Positions 44,070-51,674 of a stretch of DNA of 51,674 nt are shown here, piece by piece. How positions within the stretch are numbered: position 1 is the first letter of the stretch; each line of letters begins with the position of its first letter. A model generated the notes under the pieces. The model saw nothing but the letters and a program-made list of their open reading frames with translations, did not search any database and was not told the origin of the DNA. Both the position numbers and the translations under genes were made by a program. Source of the DNA: DTYU01 sp040757355 (GTDB taxonomy: Bacteria > Bacillota > Desulfotomaculia > Desulfotomaculales > Ammonificaceae); assembly GCA_040757355.1 (NCBI GenBank), contig JBFLWY010000020.1, positions 1-51,674 of the forward strand. Reading direction: 5' to 3'.

Positions 44070-44978
44070 ATGGATAAAAAAGCGCGGGTTGCGCTCCTTT
44101 CCGTCGTGTCAAATACCGTTCTTACCCTCGGCAAATTCGCTGCCGGCATTTCTATGAACTCCGTGGCTGTGGTCTCTGAAGCCTTACATTCCGGCATTGA
44201 CCTCCTGGCGTCTTTGATGGCCTTCGCTTCGGTCAGGCAGTCCGCGAAGCCCGCCGACGAACAGCACCAGTTCGGTCACGGCAAGTTTGAGAACATAGCA
44301 GGCGCCGCGGAGGCCTTGCTCATTGTACTCGCCGCCGGCCTGATTATCTGGCACGCCGTCCGAAAACTGATGCACCCCGAGCCTGTAGGGACGCTCGGGT
44401 TTGGCGCGGCGGTGATGGGTGCTTCCGCACTGGTGAACCTCGTGGTTTCTCAGGTGCTGATGAAGACGGCACGCGAGACGGATTCGCCCGCTCTTGCCGC
44501 AGACGCTTGGCATTTACGTACGGATGTATACACGTCGTTCGGGGTCTTCCTCGGCATCGGCATCATCCATTTAACCGGACGGGTGATCGTCGACCCGCTT
44601 ATCGGTATCCTTGTCGCTCTCCTTATTCTCAAAGCCGCATTCGATCTAATCCGGGAATCGATGTGCAGCCTCCTCGACGTTAGGCTGCCGGAAGACGAAG
44701 AAAAGGTCATCAGGCAGATCCTTGACCGGTTTAAGAACGAATATGTGGAATACCACAACCTCCGTACACGCCGGGCGGGCGGGGAACGGCACGTAGACCT
44801 CCATTTAGTGTTACCCTATGACACTACTCTGGCCGAAGGGAACGCCCTGGTCGAAAAGATAAAAACCGCGATCCAAGACCGCCTGCCCAGAACCCACGTC
44901 CTAATCTCCACTGACCCCTGCCGGGTTGAGTGTGAAGCATGCCGGCAGGAGTGTAAACCTCCAGATACCCCTCACTAA
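44070..44978 (+). CDS. Cation diffusion facilitator family metal exporter
   Basis: A 302-residue CDF-family transporter (cation/proton antiport of Zn, Fe, Co, Ni, Cd or Mn). It has six spans with the metal-site patterns SEALHSGIDL in span 2 and ADAWHLRTDV in span 5, the HGKFE loop near residue 72, and a C-terminal cytoplasmic domain with HVDLHLVLP. The tail adds a Cys cluster (CRVECEACRQEC), which could tune metal sensing. ACAAGGAG lies a little far before the ATG. The specificity cannot be assigned, but it fits the metal theme of the window. Confidence 0.9.
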   Translation: MDKKARVALLSVVSNTVLTLGKFAAGISMNSVAVVSEALHSGIDLLASLMAFASVRQSAKPADEQHQFGHGKFENIAGAAEALLIVLAAGLIIWHAVRKLMHPEPVGTLGFGAAVMGASALVNLVVSQVLMKTARETDSPALAADAWHLRTDVYTSFGVFLGIGIIHLTGRVIVDPLIGILVALLILKAAFDLIRESMCSLLDVRLPEDEEKVIRQILDRFKNEYVEYHNLRTRRAGGERHVDLHLVLPYDTTLAEGNALVEKIKTAIQDRLPRTHVLISTDPCRVECEACRQECKPPDTPH

Positions 44979-45117
44979 GACAAGAAATTAATTAAAAACC
45001 ATCGGTAAGCATAAAAAAGAGAGATTTTTTAAAAAAGTTCGTTGCCTAAGTTATTAACGAAGGCAAAAACGCGCATAATATTGTCAACTTACTACTAAAA
45101 ACGAGGAGGTAAATCTG

Positions 45118-45405
45118 ATGATCACTTTAGCGGCACCGCTTTCAGAGTACTTCCTCCATGTGGACAACCGTCTTCCGGAGGAGGCCTGGCGTGTGCTCCG
45201 TGCACTCGGGGACGGCGGGCGGATGAACAAGGAGGAACTGTCTCTCATGGCGCGGGTCAAGCGGGCGGTTTTAGATCACGTGGTAATGCAGTTGTACGCC
45301 CTTGGCTTGGTGGACGTTACCGCCGAGGGAAAGAGCAAGATCTGCAGCCTTACCAAACTTGGCGAGGAATTCTGCTACCTGCGCAAAGAAAACGGGGTGG
45401 AATAA
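45118..45405 (+). CDS. Small winged-helix-like protein of unknown function
   Basis: A 95-residue protein preceded by ACGAGGAGG. The central part (EEAWRVLRALGDGGRMNKEELSLMARVKRAVLDHVVMQLYALGLVDVT, only partly motif-like) has the helix-turn-helix-wing rhythm of MarR/ArsR-like domains, including 'LxxLGLVDVTxEGKSKICSLTKLG'. A DNA-binding role is plausible but no family is recognised. A terminator follows directly. Confidence 0.7.
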   Translation: MITLAAPLSEYFLHVDNRLPEEAWRVLRALGDGGRMNKEELSLMARVKRAVLDHVVMQLYALGLVDVTAEGKSKICSLTKLGEEFCYLRKENGVE

Positions 45406-45424
45406 GGAACTGCTCTGGAGAGAG

Positions 45425-45446
45425 GGCCGCGGTACGCGGCCTTTTC
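45425..45446 (+). terminator. Intrinsic terminator
   Basis: GGCCGCG and CGCGGCC form a perfect seven-base stem around GTA, followed by TTTTCC. It ends the gene at 45118-45405. Confidence 0.85.
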
Positions 45447-45484
45447 CTATTTATGTCTATTTATGTGTCTATTTATGTATTTAT

Positions 45485-45695
45485 GGGGACACCATACTAA
45501 ATTTATTTATGGGGACACCATACTAAATTATATTTACCGTTCTTTTCGGTCTGCTATTATACAGCACAAACCCCCGTCCCAATGCTTTTCTCCCGTCAGT
45601 TCCCGGACACCTCCAACAGAGGTCCCGAGAATAGGCCCCTGATGAAAATAATTCGGTATGGTGTCCCCCAAATTAAATGGTGTCCCCCAAATTAA
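45485..45695. mobile_element. Element with GGGGACACCATAC terminal repeats, copy 1
   Basis: Two direct copies of GGGGACACCATACTAAATT (45485 and 45511) at the left face the inverted GTATGGTGTCCCC (45656-45668) and a second ATGGTGTCCCCC on the right. The interior matches copy 2 (46172-46366) over most of its length (CACCTCCAACA, AAAATAATTCGGTATGG and others). No transposase is encoded. These ends resemble sequences that flank REP-type Y1 transposase genes in related bacteria, so it is probably a non-autonomous derivative. Confidence 0.65.
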
Positions 45696-45768
45696 TGACG
45701 TTTTTTCAGATTGACGGCTGCCTACACCGCTGGTAGACTCGTTATAGCCGCAAAAGGAGAGATTGGAC

Positions 45769-46161
45769 TTGATCGAAGAGGAACAGGGAAGAGGGCTTGT
45801 TTGTCCTTACTGCGGAGCGCCGAACTCCTTTGGCGCTGGGGTATGCCGCGCCTGCGGGAGCGATCTCGAGGCAAACCGGGTGGTTTTCGATCCCATAGCC
45901 CAGTACTGGCAGATGGGAAGGGCACTGCGGCGCCGGCCGGTGCCCGGTGAGCCGCTGGAGAGATTGGTGCGTGCCGGTCTTTTCATGATCGGACTGTTTC
46001 TATTTCTCCCATCGTTTTTTAGTTTGGTATTAATGGTCAGCGAAGCGGTTTCCGGAACCGCTTCCCCCGGAGCCTTAGGGCTGTTGATGAGCGGGGGAGG
46101 GTCTTTCGTCGGCGGTGTCCTGTGCTGCCGGGCGGTTTTCTGGAGTAGAAAGTTTAAATAG
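45769..46161 (+). CDS. Zinc-ribbon membrane protein of unknown function
   Basis: A 130-residue protein. The N-terminus has a zinc-ribbon, CPYCGAPN..CRACGSD (residues about 12-31), and the C-terminal half has two hydrophobic spans (FMIGLFLFLPSFFSLVLMV; ALGLLMSGGGSFVGGVLCC). TTG 45769 is nine bases after AAAGGAGA; TTG 45763 is also possible. It is bracketed by the two copies of the GGGGACACCATAC element, which may have carried it or inserted independently. No function is assigned. Confidence 0.7.
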   Translation: MIEEEQGRGLVCPYCGAPNSFGAGVCRACGSDLEANRVVFDPIAQYWQMGRALRRRPVPGEPLERLVRAGLFMIGLFLFLPSFFSLVLMVSEAVSGTASPGALGLLMSGGGSFVGGVLCCRAVFWSRKFK

Positions 46162-46171
46162 GTGTATTTAT

Positions 46172-46366
46172 GGGGACACCATACTCTATTTATGGGGACA
46201 CCATACTAAATTACTTGTTTCGTTCTTTTCCCGCCGGGGTTCCTTGGGTCTGCTCTTGTGCGGCACAAACCTCGTCCCGATGCTTTTTCTCCCGTCAATT
46301 CCGAACACCTCCAACACAGGTACTAAGAACCGGCTCTTGAGGAAAATAATTCGGTATGGTGTCCCC
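46172..46366. mobile_element. Element with GGGGACACCATAC terminal repeats, copy 2
   Basis: GGGGACACCATAC at 46172-46184 and again at 46194-46206 faces GTATGGTGTCCCC at 46354-46366. The interior is an obvious, diverged relative of copy 1 (TCGTTCTTTTC, GGCACAAACC, TCCCGTCAATTCC, ACACCTCCAACACAGG). Confidence 0.65.
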
Positions 46367-46477
46367 AGAATTTCTTCAAAATTTCAAAGCCCTTTTGGCG
46401 TCTATACTCCTCCGGAGTAATATGCTATGATAAAAACCGGGGGTGGACCCCGGCAATATAGGGCAGGGAGGAATAGA

Positions 46478-49114
46478 GTGTCCGGACAGAAGTGGCGGCC
46501 GGCCGCCGAGGAACCTGTCTTGCGGGCGCTTTTCGTCCGGGAACTGGATATAAATCCTATTACGGCACAGTGTCTTATCAACAGGGGCGTATGGTCGCTG
46601 CGCGAAGCAGCGGAGTTTTTAGCCGGGGAGGCTGATCAGCTTGAGTCGCCCTGGCTGCTGAAGGATATTTATAAAGCGGTGGCACGCATTAAAGAAGCGG
46701 TGGCGAAGAAGGAACGTATCCTTCTCTACGGGGACTACGACGCCGACGGGGTAACAGCCACCGCGCTTTTGTTTTTGACGCTTGGAAAACTGGGTATCGA
46801 GGCCTTATGTCACCTACCGAGCCGCGAAGAAGGATACGGTATTAAGGAACCGGTACTCCGGCGGCTCCGGGAGGAAGGCGTGAGCCTGGTCGTCACGGCG
46901 GACTGCGGAACAAATGCCTGCAGGGAAGCCCTTCTTTGCCGCGAACTCGGAATTGATCTCGTGATTACTGACCATCACCAGCCCGGGGCGGAACTGCCGG
47001 ATGCGGCGGCCGTCGTAAACCCGAAACAGCCGGGCTGCCTTTATCCCTACAAAGAATTTGCGGGAGTAGGAGTAGCCTTTAAACTTGCGGCCGCCCTGCT
47101 GGAAGATACTATGGGGAACGCTGCCAGCGGTGTGACGGAAGACCTTCTGGACCTCGTAGCCCTCGGAACCGTTGCCGACGTGGTCCCTTTAACAGGAGAA
47201 AACCGCATCCTCGTGCGCTCCGGGCTGAAGAAGCTGGGCCTCAAAACACGCCCGGGCCTGCGCGCGCTGCTGCGGCTTGCCGCCGCGGGCGAAACGGTGA
47301 CCGCACGCACGGTATCCATGATTTTGGCGCCGCGGATAAACGCTGCGGGCAGGGTAGGGGATCCCCGTATAGCATTGGACCTGCTGCTGAGCGATGAAGA
47401 GACCGCGACAGAAAAAGCATCCCTGCTTTGTTCCCTCAACCAGGAACGGCAGCGCTTGGAGGCTTTGATGCTGGCCGAGGCTCAGGCTTTGATAGACGGT
47501 AGACCCGCCGAGGCTGAAAAACCGGTGCTTGTAGTCGCAGGAGAGGGGTGGCTGCCCGGGTTGACCGGGATCGCGGCAAACCGCCTGGTGGAGCGGTACA
47601 ACCGCCCGGTGTTCTTAATAGCCCTCAACGGCGACAGTGGAAGGGGGTCAGGGCGTGGAACGCCCGGGTACGATGTTTTCCAGGCGCTCCAGCACGCCGC
47701 CCCGTACCTTGTGGAATACGGCGGCCACAAAGGCGCCGGGGGATTCACCATCATGCGCGAAGCGGTCGGGCCGTTCGGGGAAGCACTTATGGAGTACAGC
47801 CGGATTGAAAAGCCTGCCCCGACGGTACTTGTAGACCTGGACGCGGAAGTAAAACTGGCGGACCTTACGCCGGGACTCGCGGCGGAACTAAACCTCCTCG
47901 AACCCCACGGGTGCGGAAACCCCCCGGTGCGTTTGGCTTCTTACGGAGTAAACGTCGAGGACGCGCGCCCGGTCGGCGTTAACGGTAATCACCTCAAGCT
48001 CCGCCTGCGTCAAGGCAATACCAGCTTCGACGCAATCGGATTCGGCCTTGCCGGAGACGAAGCACCCCCGCGGGTGTTAGACATAGTTTTCCGGCCGGTG
48101 GTAAGCGATATCACAGGCCGGTTGGAATTGGTAATCGAGGACTTAAGGCCGACAAAAACAGATTCTCGCTCTGTAAAGCCACACGGAACGGTTTTGTTTA
48201 CGGAGGAAGTCCTAAAACACATAAGTCAACTGACCGACCTTTATACGCCCGAGGAGGCGAGTGAAAGACAGCGCTGTTCAAACGGACGCAAAGCACTCGT
48301 TGACATGCGTGATCACCCCGACCGGTGGGCGGCGCTCGCGGAGATGGTCAACAGCCGGAGGCCGGTGATGCTGGTCTCGACGCCCGCAGCCGTATGTGAG
48401 ATGGCAGCGCGGTTCAGGCTCGCATTCCCGGAGAAAGCCGACCGTGTATTGGCTTTTCACGCCGGGCTGGCCGAGAAGCGCCGTGCGGTCGCAGAGATGG
48501 CAGCGGCAGGAGAGAAGTACCTGGTCACTACACCGGCATTCGCCGGTGAGTTCGCGGGCGACAAGGCCGTAGTCGTTTTTGAACTGCTTCATACATGGGC
48601 GCAGTGGGAATGGCTGCGCGGGTGCGGGGGGCGAGAACTGATCCTCCTCTTCGGCCGGCGCGACAGGGAAGCAGCGCGTTTTCGCCTCAATGCGCTGGCC
48701 CCGCCGCGGAAGGCTCTACTGGCATTCTACCAGTGGCTGAGACGGCATGCGGAACGGGGTGTAATAACGCTGAGTTTCCAAGACGCAGTGAAACTTTTAA
48801 AGAATTTCGGCATACCGGGGGCGGGACAGCACGCGCTGGAGAACGCGCTGAAGATACTTGCCGAACTTAAGCTTCTTGCGTTCATTCCGGCGGGCGGGGG
48901 CTACCGGATCGGCCTAAAAACCGCGAAAAACAAGCTATTCCTGCCTGCATCGCCGACCTTCAGGCAACAGTACAGCTTTAAACGGGAGGTGCTGGACTGC
49001 CAGAAACATTTTCTAACCACCCCTGCCGAGGTGCTTAAAGATTATTTCCAGTGTGGTATAATTACCACTGGTGGTACCCATGACTTTGGCACTTTTCGAC
49101 GAACTCATCGCTAA
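46478..49114 (+). CDS. recJ: Single-stranded-DNA-specific exonuclease RecJ (long form)
   Basis: An 878-residue 5'-3' single-strand DNA exonuclease for recombination and repair. It has the DHH-family motifs LLYGDYDADGVTATALL near residue 85, ADCGTNA near 139, ITDHHQPG near 161, AGVGVAFKLAAALL near 195, NAAGRVGDP near 287 and the DHHA1 motif GGHKGAGGFTI near 415. After the OB-like region (to about 575) comes an extra ~300-residue C-terminal part with helicase-like rhythm but no catalytic motif, as found in long Firmicutes RecJ. GTG 46478 follows GGGAGGAATAGA; the longer frame from 46427 has no ribosome site. The end overlaps the rel frame by 35 bp. Confidence 0.92.
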   Translation: MSGQKWRPAAEEPVLRALFVRELDINPITAQCLINRGVWSLREAAEFLAGEADQLESPWLLKDIYKAVARIKEAVAKKERILLYGDYDADGVTATALLFLTLGKLGIEALCHLPSREEGYGIKEPVLRRLREEGVSLVVTADCGTNACREALLCRELGIDLVITDHHQPGAELPDAAAVVNPKQPGCLYPYKEFAGVGVAFKLAAALLEDTMGNAASGVTEDLLDLVALGTVADVVPLTGENRILVRSGLKKLGLKTRPGLRALLRLAAAGETVTARTVSMILAPRINAAGRVGDPRIALDLLLSDEETATEKASLLCSLNQERQRLEALMLAEAQALIDGRPAEAEKPVLVVAGEGWLPGLTGIAANRLVERYNRPVFLIALNGDSGRGSGRGTPGYDVFQALQHAAPYLVEYGGHKGAGGFTIMREAVGPFGEALMEYSRIEKPAPTVLVDLDAEVKLADLTPGLAAELNLLEPHGCGNPPVRLASYGVNVEDARPVGVNGNHLKLRLRQGNTSFDAIGFGLAGDEAPPRVLDIVFRPVVSDITGRLELVIEDLRPTKTDSRSVKPHGTVLFTEEVLKHISQLTDLYTPEEASERQRCSNGRKALVDMRDHPDRWAALAEMVNSRRPVMLVSTPAAVCEMAARFRLAFPEKADRVLAFHAGLAEKRRAVAEMAAAGEKYLVTTPAFAGEFAGDKAVVVFELLHTWAQWEWLRGCGGRELILLFGRRDREAARFRLNALAPPRKALLAFYQWLRRHAERGVITLSFQDAVKLLKNFGIPGAGQHALENALKILAELKLLAFIPAGGGYRIGLKTAKNKLFLPASPTFRQQYSFKREVLDCQKHFLTTPAEVLKDYFQCGIITTGGTHDFGTFRRTHR

Positions 49115-51218
49115 GATTAAATCATATAACCCAAATCCCGACGAGGACCTCCTCAAGCAGGCTTACCTTTTTGCCGTTTCACTTCACGGCGACCAGAAAC
49201 GCCATTCCGGGGAACCGTATATCGTCCACCCTGTGGCGGTAGCTGCCATCTTAGGTGAGTTGGAACTGGATACCGAAACAATTGTCGCCGCGCTCCTGCA
49301 CGACGTGGTGGAGGATACCGGTATCGCGTTGAAAGCGATCACCGACCACTTCGGGCCCGAGATCGCGGCCCTGGTCGACGGCGTTACCAAGCTGTCCCGG
49401 CTGGAGTTCCGCTCCAAGGAGGAGCAGCAGGCGGAAAACCTCCGCAAGATGTTTCTTGCCATGGCGAAAGACATCCGGGTAATACTGATCAAACTGGCCG
49501 ACCGCCTGCATAATCTGCGGACGCTGGAGTATCACAGCCCGGAAAAGCAGCGGGCCATAGCCTCGGAAACGCTGGAGATTTTTGCGCCCCTCGCGCACAG
49601 GCTGGGGATTTACCGGTTGAAATGGGAACTCGAAGACCTCGCCTTTCGGTTCCTGGAGCCCGCCAAGTACCGTGACCTGGCTGAGAGGATAATGCAGACC
49701 CGGGCGGCACGCGAAGAATACACTCGGGAAACTATTCACGTCATTAAAAAGCGACTCGAGGAAAGCGGTATAACCGCCGATTTGCAGGGACGGCCGAAAA
49801 ACCTGTACAGCATTTACAGAAAGATGCAGCGGCAGGGGAAAGACTACACCGAAATTTTCGACACAACCGGGATCAGGGCGCTTGTCGACACGGTCCGCGA
49901 CTGCTACGCGGTCCTCGGCGTGGTACACACCATCTGGAAACCTGTCCCGGGCCGTTTCAAGGACTACATCGCGGTGCCGAAGGAGAATATGTACCAGTCA
50001 TTGCACACGACCGTCGTCGGGCCGAAAGGAGAACCGCTCGAGGTCCAGATCCGCACGTGGGAAATGCACCGGACGGCGGAGTACGGCATTGCGGCACACT
50101 GGCGGTACAAAGAGGGGCGCCAGCGCGACGAAGAGGTCGAGGCGAAATTCGCTTGGCTCCGGGAACTCCTGGAGTGGGTACACGAAATGAAAGATGCCCG
50201 GGAGTTCATGGAAGGGCTGAAGATAGACGTCTTCGCAGACGCGGTCTTTGTCTTCACCCCTAAAGGGGACGTGGTGGAACTGCCCGCGGGAGCCGGGCCG
50301 CTTGACTTCGCATATAAGATTCACACCGACGTAGGCCACCGCTATAAAGGGGCCAAGGTGAACGGAAGGCTGGTACCGCTAGAGTATACGCTGCAAACCG
50401 GGGACATCATAGAAATTGTCACCGGTAAACAGCCCAACCCAAGCCGGGACTGGCTGGCGGTAGTCCGCACCTCCCAGGCACGCAACAAACTCCGCACCTG
50501 GTTCAAACGCGAGTGGAGGGAAGAAGCGGTCCAGCGGGGTCGCGAAGCCCTTGAGAAGGAGGCGCGGAAACAAGGACTCGAATTCGAGGTGCTGAAAAGT
50601 GAAAAGCTGCTGGAGCAGGGTCGGCGCTTCAACCTGTACACGCTCGAGGATGTGTACGCGGCGGTCACCCAGGGAGTTATCGCCCCGCAAACCCTTGTGT
50701 CCCGGCTGCGCGAGGACACCCAACCTGCTGAAGCGCCCGTATCGGCACTCAAACCCCGGCCGCCGGGGGATGCCCAGGGCGTACGGGTGCATGGGGTGGG
50801 CGACCTGCTGATACGGTTGGCGCACTGCTGTAACCCCGTACCCGGTGATCCCATCGTAGGCTATGTGACCAGGGGCAGGGGTGTTTCGGTACATCGCTCG
50901 GACTGCCGGAACGTCTCGGCCTGGCGTGAGCAGGAGAATGAGCGGCTGATTGATGTCTCGTGGGAGGTGGGGTTCAGCGCGCCCTTCTCCGTGCGGGTGG
51001 AGGTCTCGGCCATTGACCGCGCCGGGCTGCTGCACGACGTGATGAGCGTGCTGGCGGAAATGAAAATAAGCGCCGCCTGGGTAACAGCCCGGGGTAAGAA
51101 AGACCGAATGGCGACCATCGAGTTCAGCGCCCAAGTCCGCGACAAAGATCAGCTAGAGTACCTGGTGCGAAAAATAAATCGCATAAAGGACGTCTTTGAA
51201 GTACGCCGTGTAGTATAG
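49080..51218 (+). CDS. rel: Bifunctional (p)ppGpp synthetase/hydrolase Rel
   Basis: A 712-residue Rel/SpoT homologue controlling the stringent response. It has the HD hydrolase domain (RHSGEPYIVHP near 42; LLHDVVEDT near 72), the synthetase domain (RVKDYIAVPKENMYQSLHTTV-like motif near 298), TGS (VFVFTPKGDVVELPAGAGPLDFAY near 388, partly) and a C-terminal ACT domain (FSVRVEVSAIDRAGLLHDVMSVLAE near 640, partly). Both catalytic domains appear intact. I start at ATG 49080; GTG 49071 is in frame. The ribosome site is weak, which fits coupling to recJ. In Bacillus, apt normally lies between recJ and relA; it is missing here. Confidence 0.95.
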   Translation: MTLALFDELIAKIKSYNPNPDEDLLKQAYLFAVSLHGDQKRHSGEPYIVHPVAVAAILGELELDTETIVAALLHDVVEDTGIALKAITDHFGPEIAALVDGVTKLSRLEFRSKEEQQAENLRKMFLAMAKDIRVILIKLADRLHNLRTLEYHSPEKQRAIASETLEIFAPLAHRLGIYRLKWELEDLAFRFLEPAKYRDLAERIMQTRAAREEYTRETIHVIKKRLEESGITADLQGRPKNLYSIYRKMQRQGKDYTEIFDTTGIRALVDTVRDCYAVLGVVHTIWKPVPGRFKDYIAVPKENMYQSLHTTVVGPKGEPLEVQIRTWEMHRTAEYGIAAHWRYKEGRQRDEEVEAKFAWLRELLEWVHEMKDAREFMEGLKIDVFADAVFVFTPKGDVVELPAGAGPLDFAYKIHTDVGHRYKGAKVNGRLVPLEYTLQTGDIIEIVTGKQPNPSRDWLAVVRTSQARNKLRTWFKREWREEAVQRGREALEKEARKQGLEFEVLKSEKLLEQGRRFNLYTLEDVYAAVTQGVIAPQTLVSRLREDTQPAEAPVSALKPRPPGDAQGVRVHGVGDLLIRLAHCCNPVPGDPIVGYVTRGRGVSVHRSDCRNVSAWREQENERLIDVSWEVGFSAPFSVRVEVSAIDRAGLLHDVMSVLAEMKISAAWVTARGKKDRMATIEFSAQVRDKDQLEYLVRKINRIKDVFEVRRVV

Positions 51219-51437
51219 GTAAAGGGGACTGGGAGGTGATGATGATTACCTTCCTGCTCCTCTCTATTTTTTGTTGCAGACAGTGACTCGGTGAGAAGGG
51301 GGCTGAAAACCTGGTGGGCTTTGTTCCCGTACCCTCTCCGAGTGGGGCATATACACCGGCAACCCAGGCAGCCGGGTAAAAAGGAAACAGCTTGGCATTT
51401 GCCGAATAATCCCGGTAAAAAAGGAGGTCCTCAAGAC
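51219..51437. other. Spacer between rel and the next regulator gene
   Basis: An inverted pair, GGGAGGT/ACCTTCC, at 51232-51256 is followed by a short run of T. A 15-codon frame (ATG ATG ATT...) overlaps it with AGGAGG-like sequence just before; it may be chance. The right end carries AAAGGAGG for the next gene. Confidence 0.35.
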
Positions 51438-51674
51438 GTGACCGGGATTATCCGGGTGCAGATGCTGGGCCGTTTCGCCATCCTTACTCCGGATGGAGAA
51501 ATCTCCCTGCCTACGGCCAAGGTGCGCCTGTTAGCGGCCTATCTCTTCTGGCAGCAGGGCCGCTGGGTTAGACGGCAGTTGCTGCGGGAGATGCTCTGGG
51601 GCGATCTCGACGAGGAGCGAGCGGCAGCGAATCTGCGCCAGGCGCTTTATCTTTTGCGGCGTGCTTTCGACGCC
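51438..51674 (+). CDS. N-terminus of a SARP/BTAD-type transcriptional activator (partial)
   Basis: The first 79 residues of a protein cut by the window end. VQMLGRFAILTPDGEISLPTAK, LLREMLWGDLDEERAAANLRQALYLLRR (both partly quoted) match the OmpR-like winged helix of AfsR/SARP regulators, in which 'LW' and 'AxxNLRxxLxxLR' are hallmarks. GTG 51438 follows AAAGGAGGTCCTCAAGAC. A bacterial transcriptional activation domain and further sensor parts would be expected beyond the window. Confidence 0.8.
   Translation, partial: MTGIIRVQMLGRFAILTPDGEISLPTAKVRLLAAYLFWQQGRWVRRQLLREMLWGDLDEERAAANLRQALYLLRRAFDA

Noticed and set aside
49048..49071. Promoter with TATAAT inside the end of recJ for rel
   Set aside because: The -10 is perfect and sits in a CCAGTG/CACTGG palindrome, but no acceptable -35 is found at 16-18 bases, so I do not list it as a feature.
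51241..51288. 15-codon leader peptide after rel
   Set aside because: The sequence overlaps an inverted repeat and has no regulatory codon run; chance is as likely.

Overview
The window looks like chromosomal DNA of an anaerobic, spore-forming Gram-positive (Clostridia/Desulfotomaculia type, probably thermophilic). The evidence is spoIVA, gpsA next to spoIVA, a 6S RNA just upstream of mnmA, recJ next to rel, several extracellular proteins with copper-amine-oxidase-N 'stalk' domains, strong AGGAGG-type ribosome sites and frequent GTG/TTG starts. Every gene I can support lies on the + strand.

1-19.2 kb: a tetrapyrrole/metal locus. After the tail of an unidentified gene come a CobN-type chelatase, a DUF4198-like protein, a stalk-domain binding protein, a FecCD/BtuC permease, a second stalk-domain binding protein, a large secreted stalk protein, a FecE/BtuD ATPase, an ABC-2 transporter (ATPase and two permeases), a ChlID-type AAA+/VWA protein and a ChlI-type AAA+ protein ending in an alternating-histidine tail. 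My inference is uptake of a metal-tetrapyrrole (haem, cobinamide or similar) or its metal, ATP-driven metal insertion or removal by CobN with ChlI/ChlD, and possibly export of a product.

19.5-31.4 kb: a peptide/nickel-type ABC importer operon (binding lipoprotein, two permeases, two ATPases) with a SAM methyltransferase, in visibly more AT-rich DNA. It is followed by a Gate-domain membrane protein, a decayed methyltransferase, a second DUF4198 protein, a second peptide/nickel-type binding lipoprotein and a serine hydrolase-cupin fusion. The theme again fits transition-metal or metallophore handling.

31.6-34.2 kb: a two-gene flavoprotein/ferredoxin pair resembling APS reductase AprA/AprB but divergent, separated by 445 bp of structured non-coding DNA. 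34.2-51.7 kb: mostly housekeeping genes: 6S RNA, mnmA, a PurS-PurL fusion with purQ, gpsA, spoIVA, a CDF metal exporter, a small winged-helix-like protein, a zinc-ribbon membrane protein, recJ, rel and the start of a SARP/BTAD-type regulator.

The intergenic DNA is unusually repeat-rich. I see (i) a family of about 100-bp palindromic elements bounded by CCCnGCACTCAG/CTGAGTGCnGGG with compensatory changes in the terminal stem, one of them inside the chlD-like coding sequence; (ii) an array of hairpins with unrelated stems but a common AACCTTTGCTCGAC-like linker at 43.45-43.86 kb; (iii) dispersed degenerate TTCGAAG/GAACTTCGAAC repeats; and (iv) two copies of an element with GGGGACACCATAC terminal repeats. 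No CRISPR array, tRNA or rRNA was seen.
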